Below are positions 8,941 through 15,792 of a DNA stretch of 64,000 bases, in pieces. A model generated the notes under the pieces. That model saw only the letters and a program-made list of their open reading frames with translations, made no database searches and was not told the origin of the DNA. The position numbers and the translations under genes were made by a program. Source of the DNA: SZUA-430 sp034440355 (lineage in GTDB: Bacteria; Pseudomonadota; Alphaproteobacteria; Micropepsales; Micropepsaceae); assembly GCA_034440355.1 (NCBI GenBank), contig JAWXBY010000014.1:47544-111543 (forward strand), written 5' to 3'. Numbering within the stretch: position 1 is the stretch's first letter; the number at the start of each line of letters is the position of its first letter.

Positions 8941-9775
8941 CCGTATCGCGCGAGCCTTGCTCGGTCATGGCGATGCACAACCGCTCCGCCACCGCCGCCG
9001 GAATCTTGCGCGACGCAACAAGCCGCCCCGCCCGCAAACTCAAGCTGGTCAAGATATTCGTACACGCCAGTGCCACCGGCTTCGACACGTCGAACGTCTG
9101 AACCAGATAGCTCGCATGCCGGTTCATATCGTCGCCGCGCCGGTCGCGATGATCCCGCCGCATGGCAAGCCGCACTTCGGGACTGCGCAGCAACGTCTGC
9201 AACAACCCGCCGCGGACCTCGACCTGTTTCAAATATCCGCGGATCGAGGCGGCAAGCCGCGAATAGTGATCCTTGGCCAAATCCATCTCGGCCTTGCGCC
9301 CGTCGCGCATCGCCCGCAGCTCGCGCCGCGCCAACTCGACCAGCAAAGCCTCGCGCGTCCGGAAATAGTTGTAGGCCTGCGTCTCGCTCACACCGGCATC
9401 GCGCGCAATCCGCTTCATCGAAGCCGCATGCGTCCCTTCGCGCTCGACAATCGCCGCAGCCACAGTGATCAACTGCTCGCGCCGCGCCTCACGCGAAAGC
9501 CGCGTCTGCGTCCGCCGCGAATTCGCCCGCTCCGCCGAAATCGTAATCGGCTCGCCGTCGCCACCCGGATCCGCAGGCAGAGGAGGCCGCACCGGCGCCG
9601 TCCCTGCCGAAACCTTCATCCAATGCCCGCGCGAAGGGTAGGGCACATGAACCCGGCTGCAAATCTTAGCCAACGCATTCCCCGTCAACCCAAACTCGCG
9701 CGCCAACACGCTCATCGGCTTAGACCAAACGCGCTCGTAAAGCTGTTCGCGGGAAAGAACGGTGGGTTTCTTCAT
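8912..9775 (-). CDS. TetR-type regulator with an extra N-terminal HTH-like domain
   Basis: A 287-residue protein of two parts. Residues 1-60 (LSREQLYERVWSKPMSVLAR, then GLTGNALAKICSR and PYPSRGHW) form a small HTH-like domain otherwise found alone or fused in proteobacterial proteins. Residues about 90-145 are a canonical TetR HTH (REQLITVAAAIVEREG, IARDAGVSETQAYNYF), followed by a helical C-terminal domain. So it may carry two DNA-binding modules. It converges on the previous tetR, sharing 29 bp of coding sequence. Upstream lies a repeat element, so its promoter must sit close to 9776-9853. The target is unknown. Confidence 0.78.
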   Translation of the reverse strand: MKKPTVLSREQLYERVWSKPMSVLAREFGLTGNALAKICSRVHVPYPSRGHWMKVSAGTAPVRPPLPADPGGDGEPITISAERANSRRTQTRLSREARREQLITVAAAIVEREGTHAASMKRIARDAGVSETQAYNYFRTREALLVELARRELRAMRDGRKAEMDLAKDHYSRLAASIRGYLKQVEVRGGLLQTLLRSPEVRLAMRRDHRDRRGDDMNRHASYLVQTFDVSKPVALACTNILTSLSLRAGRLVASRKIPAAVAERLCIAMTEQGSRDTVKAAVGDPA

Positions 9776-9853
9776 GCCGCAATATTAATCCCGGCTGCGA
9801 GCAACGCGCCAGCACACAGTAGCGTCACGCTTTACGACACCGCTCCTGCCTAT

Positions 9854-9996
9854 CTCATCCTCCCCCGCAAGCGGGGGAGGGGGACCATCGCGCAGCGATG
9901 GTGGAGGGGGCCGACGCTGCGTCAACCGTAGAAGAGCCCCCTTCGTCACGCCGCTTCGCGGCGCGCCACCTCCCCCCGCTTGCGGGGGAGGATGAG
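9854..9996. repeat. MITE-like inverted-repeat element, copy 1
   Basis: This 143-bp element starts with ctcatcctcccccgc and ends with its reverse complement. The terminal inverted repeats run about 24-30 bp, and each arm is itself a hairpin (cccccgcaagcggggg). Inner hairpins (accatcgcgcagcgatggt) add a nested structure. A sister copy lies at 11845-11986. There is no coding capacity and no obvious target duplication. Confidence 0.8.
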
Positions 9997-10065
9997 CGAC
10001 GCTTGCGCCAGCCTGACGGGGCTGACACCCTGTCGGCATCCCGCTATTCCAAGGAAACGCCACTC

Positions 10066-11817
10066 ATGTTCGACCTCATCATCCGCAACGGCACCGTCGT
10101 TGACGGCACCGGCGCCGACCGCCGCACCGCCGACGTCGCCGTCAAGAACGGCCGCATCGCCAAAGTCGCCCCACGCATCGCCGAAGCCGCCACGCGCGAA
10201 GTGGACGCGAGGGGCCTGCTCGTCGCCCCGGGCTGGGTCGACATCCACACGCACTACGACGGCCAAGCGACCTGGGACGACGAACTCGGCCCCTCCGCCT
10301 GGCACGGTGTCACCACATTGATCATGGGCAATTGCGGCGTCGGCTTCGCGCCGGTAAAGCCCGACAAGCACGACTGGCTGATCGCGCTAATGGAAGGCGT
10401 CGAAGATATTCCTGGCGCCGCGCTCACCGAAGGCATCACCTGGGGCTGGGAAAGCTTCCCCGAATACATGGACGCGCTGGAGAAGATGCCGCGCTCCGTC
10501 GACGTCGCCGCGCAAATCCCGCACGGCGCCGTCCGCGCCTACGTCATGGGCGAACGCGCCAACGACGACAAAGCCAACGCCGCCGACATCGCCGAAATGG
10601 CGACCATCGTCGAAAGCGGAATCCGCGCCGGCGCGCTCGGCTTCTCTACCTCGCGCACAATCCTGCACCGTGCAAAAGACGGCGTGCCCGTCCCCGGCAC
10701 CTTCGCCGGCGCAGACGAACTGCTCGCCATCGCGAACGCCATGGGCAAAGCCGGCCACGGCGTCTTCGAACTCGCCTCCGACATGGCCCCCGCCGCCAGC
10801 GAATTCTCGTGGATGCACGAGATGTCGCGCGAAAGCGGCGTGCCCGTCACCTTCGCGATGCTGCAAAGCCCGATGAACCCCAACAACTGGCGCGAGCTCC
10901 TGCGCATGGCCAACGTCGCCAACGACGACGGCGCGAACGTCTACGCCCAAATCGCCATCCGCCCGACGGGTCTCGTCCTCGGCTGGGAGTCGACGATCAA
11001 CCCCTTCTCCTTCCAACCGTCCTACATGCAGCTCGCAGCGCTCCCCATCAAAGAACGCCTCGAACGTCTGCGCGATCCCGCAGTGCGCGCCCAAATCATC
11101 GGCGAACAGCCGGTCCAACTCGGCGGCCAACTCGCCGGCCTGCTTGCGATCTTCACAGGAGGCTTCGACCGCATGTTCCGCCTGATGGGCGCGACCGGCC
11201 TCGACTACGAACCCGCCGCCGACGCGTCGGTCGCCGCGCTCGCCAAACGCACCGGCCAAGAACCGCGCGCCATCGTCTACGACATGCTGATGGAGAAGGA
11301 CGGCCGCGGCTACGTCTACCTGCCGCTCCTGAACTACGCCGAATTCAACTTCGACCACATCCACGAAATGCTGCAATCCGACCGCACGGTATTGTCCCTC
11401 TCCGACGGCGGCGCCCACTGCGGCGTCATCTGCGACGCCAGCTTCCCAACGTACTTGCTAACGCACTGGGTCCGCGACCGCAGCCGCGGCCCACGCATCA
11501 CGCTAGAACAAGCCGTGAAGCGCCAATGCCACGACACATCCAAACTCTACGGCCTAAACGACCGCGGCACGCTCACGCCAGGCATGCGCGCCGACATCAA
11601 CATCATCGACTTCGAGAGCCTCGCGATCGACGCCCCCGAAATCATCTACGACTTACCGGCGGGAGGCCGCCGCCTCATCCAACGCGCCAAAGGCTACCGC
11701 CACACCTTCGTCGCGGGCACCGAAACCTTCCGCGACGGCGTCTCCACCGGAGCCAAACCCGGCAAACTAATCCGCGGCACGCAACAAGCCCCGTCACTCG
11801 CCGCGGCCGCGGAGTAA
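10066..11817 (+). CDS. N-acyl-D-amino-acid deacylase family amidohydrolase
   Basis: A 583-residue amidohydrolase-3 enzyme of the D-aminoacylase/dihydroorotase-like group, which typically hydrolyses N-acyl-D-amino acids. The metal motif WVDIHTHYD (H61, H63) follows the usual N-terminal beta-sandwich start (MFDLIIRNGTVVDGTGA). The catalytic Asp region is SDGGAHCG (D447), and the C-terminal beta part (GTLTPGMRADINIID) closes the sandwich. The ATG at 10066 has aagga 10 bp upstream; the frame stays open further upstream only through repeat sequence. It stands alone, flanked on both sides by the 142-143 bp repeats. The exact substrate is inferred only at family level. Confidence 0.88.
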   Translation: MFDLIIRNGTVVDGTGADRRTADVAVKNGRIAKVAPRIAEAATREVDARGLLVAPGWVDIHTHYDGQATWDDELGPSAWHGVTTLIMGNCGVGFAPVKPDKHDWLIALMEGVEDIPGAALTEGITWGWESFPEYMDALEKMPRSVDVAAQIPHGAVRAYVMGERANDDKANAADIAEMATIVESGIRAGALGFSTSRTILHRAKDGVPVPGTFAGADELLAIANAMGKAGHGVFELASDMAPAASEFSWMHEMSRESGVPVTFAMLQSPMNPNNWRELLRMANVANDDGANVYAQIAIRPTGLVLGWESTINPFSFQPSYMQLAALPIKERLERLRDPAVRAQIIGEQPVQLGGQLAGLLAIFTGGFDRMFRLMGATGLDYEPAADASVAALAKRTGQEPRAIVYDMLMEKDGRGYVYLPLLNYAEFNFDHIHEMLQSDRTVLSLSDGGAHCGVICDASFPTYLLTHWVRDRSRGPRITLEQAVKRQCHDTSKLYGLNDRGTLTPGMRADINIIDFESLAIDAPEIIYDLPAGGRRLIQRAKGYRHTFVAGTETFRDGVSTGAKPGKLIRGTQQAPSLAAAAE

Positions 11818-11844
11818 CCGGCCACCGACGCCGCGTCAGCCTCT

Positions 11845-11986
11845 CTCATCCTCCCCCGCTTCAGCGGGGGAGGGGGACCGCGTCAGCGGTGGAGGGGGGC
11901 GACGCGCGTCCGGCGACTCAGAAGGCCCCCCTCCACCATCGCTTCGCGATGGTCCCCCTCACCCCGCTGAAGCGGGGGAGGATGAG
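11845..11986. repeat. MITE-like inverted-repeat element, copy 2
   Basis: This 142-bp element has the same plan as copy 1: it begins ctcatcctcccccgc, ends with the reverse complement, and has terminal arms of about 33 bp with one or two differences. Inner arms (accatcgcttcgcgatggt) match copy 1 closely. It lies 27 bp after the deacylase stop. The remaining 200 bp to the next gene show no other feature apart from GC-rich sequence. Confidence 0.8.
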
Positions 11987-12186
11987 AAGCTCCGTACCCT
12001 GACGATCGCTCACGCATTACGACAATCCCGTCGCCAACGTGACGCGCACTACGTGCGGACAAACATCCGCCAAAATCGCTGCAACAAAGCCCAATTCGCA
12101 TCGCAATCGCGTCGCGATCCAAGCGCCATATCCCCACCGCAAGCGACGCCATAAAGAGACCCGGCGCCGCTTCGGGGAACCCTCAC

Positions 12187-14439
12187 ATGAAACCGAATCC
12201 GCTCCACAGCGGCGCCCTTCGCGGGTCGCCGCGCGTTTTGCTGCGTGCAAGCCTGATCGCCGCCGCCGCAACCTTAACCGCCATCGCCATCGGCCCGACC
12301 ATCACCTGGGCCGATACGACGCCCACCCAAGCCGGCAACGCCGCCCTCCAACCCGCCGTGCTGGTCACGCCGGATGAGATGCACACCGGCGCCCTCCTTC
12401 TGAAGACCACGGAAGGCGGCAAGTACCTCGAGGCCCCGCGCCTCAAGACCGACGTCTCGATCGACGTCTCGGGCCCCATCGCCCGCGCCCGCATCACCCA
12501 ACGCTTCGAGAACCCGTCCGACAAATGGGTCGAGGGCGTCTACGTCTACCCTCTGCCCCAGAACGCCGGCGTCGACACCATGAAGATGCAGGTCGGCGAT
12601 CGCTTCCTGGAAGGCAAGGTCAAGGAACGAGTCGAAGCCCGCCAAATCTACGAGAAGGCGGCCGCCCAAGGCTTCAAGGCGAGCCTCATCGAACAAGAAC
12701 GCCCGAACATCTTCACCAACTCCGTCGCCAACATCGGCCCGCACGAAACGATCGTCGTCCAGATCGAATACCAAGAGGCCGTCCGCCTCGACGGCGACCA
12801 GTTCTCGCTCCGCGTGCCGCTGGTCGTCGGCCCGCGCTACACCCCGCCTGCGACGGTGGCGATGGTCAGCTACCAAACCGACAACCCCATCGTCGCCATC
12901 TCGAACCCGGTGCCGGACGCCAGCCGCGTCACGCCACCGGTGATCCACCCGAAATACGGCAAGATCAATCCGGTCAGCCTCAGCGTGAACCTGAAGTCCG
13001 GCGTCTCCCTCGCCGCGATCGAAAGCCCGTACCACGCCGCGAAGGTCGACCGCCCCGACGCCAAGTCGGCGAACATCACGCTCGACGGACCGGTACCCGC
13101 CGACCGCGACTTCGTCCTGAACTGGAAGGTGGCCCCCAACGCCATCCCGCAAGCGACGCTCTTCCGTGAGACGGTCGGCAACGACAGCTACTACCTGGCC
13201 ATGATCGTACCGCCGACGGGCACGAAGAAGGTGCGCCAGCCGCGTGAAGCGATCTTCGTCATCGACAACTCCGGCTCCATGGCCGGCGAGTCGATGCGTC
13301 AGGCGAAGGCCGCGCTCGGCATGGCGCTGAAGCAGCTGAAACCCGGCGACCGCTTCAACGTCGTCCGCTTCGACGACACGCTGGAAGTCCTGTTCGCCGA
13401 CGCGGTCCCCGCCGACGACGAACATCTGGGCGTGGCCGTGCGCTTCGTGTTGGGCCTGGACGCCAACGGCGGCACGGAAATCTACCCCGCGCTCAAAGCC
13501 GCGCTAAAGGACAACACGCCCACCGACACCACGCGCCTGCGCCAGGTGATCTTCCTGACCGACGGCGCCGTGTCGAACGAAGACCAAGTGCTGGCCGAAA
13601 TCGGCAAATCGCTCGGCCGCTCAAGGCTGTTCACCGTCGGCATCGGCTCAGCCCCCAACTCCTTCTTGATGGAACACATCGCCAGCGAAGGCCGCGGCAC
13701 CTTCCTGCACATCGGCTCGGAAGCCGAAGTCGACCAACGCATGACCGAACTCTTCAACAAACTCGAAAGCCCGGTCATGACCGACCTGCGCGTGTCAGAC
13801 GGCGTGAAGTTGGAAACCGCGCCAAACCCGATCCCGGACCTCTACGCCGGCGAACCCGTGGTGCTGACCGCGTTGACGACCGCACAGTCCGGCAAAGTCC
13901 GCCTCGAAGGCCGCATGGGCAACACCCCGTGGTCGACGACGCTGGACCTCGCCACCGCAGTGAATGGCAACGGCGTCTCCAAACTCTGGGCCCGCTCGAA
14001 AATCTCCTCGATCGAAGCCACGCGCTACAAAGGCGCCAACGAAGGCGACGTCGACGCGCAAGTCCTCAAGGTGGCCCTCAACCACCACCTGGTCTCGCGC
14101 CTGACCAGCCTCGTCGCAGTGGACGTCACACCCAGCCGCCCCACCGGCGAATCCATGTCGAGTCAGAAGATGCCAACGAACCTCCCGCACGGCTGGGATT
14201 TCGAAAAAGTCTTCGGCGAAGACACTGACAGCCCGATGATCAAGGCCTCGATCGACACAAGCCTGATGACCAAACTCGCCATGCTCGACAAACCGGCAAC
14301 CGCCGGCAAAGACGGCCAAGGCATCACACTCCCACAAACCGACGCCGGCACAGACTTCCTGATCCTGTTCGGCCTCGTCCTCCTCGCCAGCGGCACAATC
14401 CTAATGTTCGCCGCTCGCACCCGCCTCGTGAAAGCCTAG
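12187..14439 (+). CDS. Sortase-target protein with VIT and von Willebrand A domains
   Basis: A 750-residue exported protein of the 'marine proteobacterial sortase target' type. An N-terminal signal segment (to about residue 42) is followed by a VIT domain (about 75-205, VSIDVSGPIARARITQRFENP), then a vWA domain with an intact MIDAS start DNSGS (near residue 360). The C-terminus is a textbook sorting signal: LPQTD at about 715, a hydrophobic helix (FLILFGLVLLASGTILMF) and a basic RTR tail. It should be cleaved at LPQTD by the sortase encoded just downstream. Its biological role is unsettled; VIT-vWA proteins usually bind other proteins through metal. No adhesin partner is visible nearby. Confidence 0.93.
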   Translation: MKPNPLHSGALRGSPRVLLRASLIAAAATLTAIAIGPTITWADTTPTQAGNAALQPAVLVTPDEMHTGALLLKTTEGGKYLEAPRLKTDVSIDVSGPIARARITQRFENPSDKWVEGVYVYPLPQNAGVDTMKMQVGDRFLEGKVKERVEARQIYEKAAAQGFKASLIEQERPNIFTNSVANIGPHETIVVQIEYQEAVRLDGDQFSLRVPLVVGPRYTPPATVAMVSYQTDNPIVAISNPVPDASRVTPPVIHPKYGKINPVSLSVNLKSGVSLAAIESPYHAAKVDRPDAKSANITLDGPVPADRDFVLNWKVAPNAIPQATLFRETVGNDSYYLAMIVPPTGTKKVRQPREAIFVIDNSGSMAGESMRQAKAALGMALKQLKPGDRFNVVRFDDTLEVLFADAVPADDEHLGVAVRFVLGLDANGGTEIYPALKAALKDNTPTDTTRLRQVIFLTDGAVSNEDQVLAEIGKSLGRSRLFTVGIGSAPNSFLMEHIASEGRGTFLHIGSEAEVDQRMTELFNKLESPVMTDLRVSDGVKLETAPNPIPDLYAGEPVVLTALTTAQSGKVRLEGRMGNTPWSTTLDLATAVNGNGVSKLWARSKISSIEATRYKGANEGDVDAQVLKVALNHHLVSRLTSLVAVDVTPSRPTGESMSSQKMPTNLPHGWDFEKVFGEDTDSPMIKASIDTSLMTKLAMLDKPATAGKDGQGITLPQTDAGTDFLILFGLVLLASGTILMFAARTRLVKA

Positions 14440-14443
14440 ATCA

Positions 14444-14490
14444 CTCCCCCCTCTCCCTTCGAAAGAAGGGAGAGGGGCCGGGGGTGAGGG
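14444..14490. repeat. Hairpin repeat between sortase target and sortase
   Basis: A 13-bp perfect stem capped by a GAAA loop (14448-14477, arm ending ctctcccttc) is followed by ccgggggtgaggg. The unit resembles the repeat at 24086-24140 (ctctcccc hairpin then gggtgagggg). It fills almost all of the intergenic space, and its gaggg supplies the likely ribosome-binding site of the sortase gene. Confidence 0.7.
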
Positions 14491-14499
14491 ATACGCGCC

Positions 14500-15129
14500 A
14501 TGCCACACACAACATCAACACTGCCAAACCGCTTCGCCTTGCGCCTCGACATCACCGAGGCACGCACCTGGATGCTCCTCATCGCCATCCACCTGATAGC
14601 GCTCGGCACACTCTTCGCCGGCCACGGCCTCTACATCCGCGCCAAAGCAGAGTTCGCCCAAATCCTCCTCGAAGACGCTTGGACTAAAACGCTCGCCACC
14701 CACCAACCAACAAAAGCCTGGAGTTGGGCCGACACCTGGCCCATCGCCCGCATCACCGTCCCGCGCCTCAACGAACACGCGATCGTCCTCAAAGAAGCCG
14801 GCGGCGAAGCCTTAGCCTTCGGTCCCGCCCATGTCGCCGCTTCACCGATGCCCGGCGAAAACGGCACGACAGTCATCGCCGCCCACCGCGACACCCACTT
14901 CAGCTTCATCAAAAACCTGCAACCCGGCGACGAAATCGACATCACCACGGCGAGCAACAAGACAATCCGCTACCGCATGACGGGCTCAACCATCGTCCAC
15001 GCCCAGGCCTCCGGCATCGTCACGAAAGGCAAGACCCGGCGCCTCGCCCTTGTCACTTGCTATCCGTTTGACGGCTTGCAGCGAGGCCCACTGCGTTACG
15101 TTGTATTCGCCGAACACGTCCAAGACTGA
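14500..15129 (+). CDS. Class GN (proteobacterial) sortase
   Basis: A 209-residue transpeptidase anchored by one N-terminal helix (about residues 25-45, MLLIAIHLIALGTLFAGHG). The sortase triad is intact: H129 in AAHRDTHF, C187 in VTCYPF and R199 in PLRYV. Members of this Gram-negative group occur with a single dedicated VIT-vWA substrate, here the gene 60 bp upstream, and are thought to process its LPxTD tail in the inner membrane or periplasm. The start ATG has gaggg 10 bp upstream, inside the hairpin repeat. The two genes probably form one transcript unless the hairpin lowers read-through. Confidence 0.92.
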   Translation: MPHTTSTLPNRFALRLDITEARTWMLLIAIHLIALGTLFAGHGLYIRAKAEFAQILLEDAWTKTLATHQPTKAWSWADTWPIARITVPRLNEHAIVLKEAGGEALAFGPAHVAASPMPGENGTTVIAAHRDTHFSFIKNLQPGDEIDITTASNKTIRYRMTGSTIVHAQASGIVTKGKTRRLALVTCYPFDGLQRGPLRYVVFAEHVQD

Positions 15130-15162
15130 TATCGTCCCACGAACAACGTGGAGACTCGACGC

Positions 15163-15792
15163 ATGAGCACGCTCAAGCTCATCGCATTGGCGTTCCTTGC
15201 AAGCCTCGCGGCCCATGCCGCGCACGCCGCCGATGCGCCTGACCCCACACGCGCGCGCGTCGACAAATTCCACGACGCGCTTCTCACCACAATGAAACAG
15301 GGCGAAGCGTTGGGCACCGCCGGCCGTTTCAAGAAACTCGAGCCCGAAGTCGACGCCGCGTTCGACCTCGCCGCGATGACGAAATTCACTGTCGGTCCGG
15401 CGTGGACGAAGATGACGGAAGACGAGCACAAGTCTCTGATCGCAGCCTTCCGCCGCATGACCATCGCGAACTACGCCCACAATTTCGACGTCTTCAAAGG
15501 TCAGAAATTCGTGACCGATCCCACAGTCGAAGTGCGCGGCCCCGACCGACTCGTCAAAAGCCAGGTCATCCCCGAAGGCGAGAAACCCGTGAACCTGACC
15601 TACCGCCTGCGCGAAGTCGGTGGCACGTGGAAGATCATCGACGTGATCTACGAATTCGTGAGCCAGCTCGCCACCCGCCGCTCCGAATTCGCATCGACCG
15701 TGGCGGCCGGCGGCGCGCCCGCTCTGGTAAAAAAACTCGACGATCTGAGCGACAAGCTCATGGCGGGGAAGGGCCGCTCCGCGTCTCAGTGA
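15163..15792 (+). CDS. hpnM: HpnM, hopanoid-associated MlaC-like periplasmic lipid carrier
   Basis: A 209-residue MlaC/Ttg2-family protein with a signal peptide (cleavage near AHAAHAAD). The fold-typical segments are DAAFDLAAMTKFTVGPAW, the LRRM-like block FRRMTIANYAHNFDVFKG and YRLREVGGTWKIIDVI. The assignment to HpnM rather than MlaC rests on the adjacent HpnN; together they are thought to move hopanoids to the outer membrane. The ATG at 15163 follows gtggag at a good distance; an in-frame GTG at 15148 is the alternative. The 3' end overlaps the 3' end of hpnN by 35 bp on the opposite strand, so the pair is convergent rather than an operon. Confidence 0.82.
   Translation: MSTLKLIALAFLASLAAHAAHAADAPDPTRARVDKFHDALLTTMKQGEALGTAGRFKKLEPEVDAAFDLAAMTKFTVGPAWTKMTEDEHKSLIAAFRRMTIANYAHNFDVFKGQKFVTDPTVEVRGPDRLVKSQVIPEGEKPVNLTYRLREVGGTWKIIDVIYEFVSQLATRRSEFASTVAAGGAPALVKKLDDLSDKLMAGKGRSASQ

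Noticed and set aside
9854..9996. Repeat with hairpins considered as a CRISPR or attachment site
   Set aside because: There are only two copies far apart, no regular spacers and no cas or integrase genes.
10332..12002. Long open frame overlapping the deacylase gene in another frame
   Set aside because: Arg/Pro-rich translation without any motif, produced by the third-position bias of the real gene.
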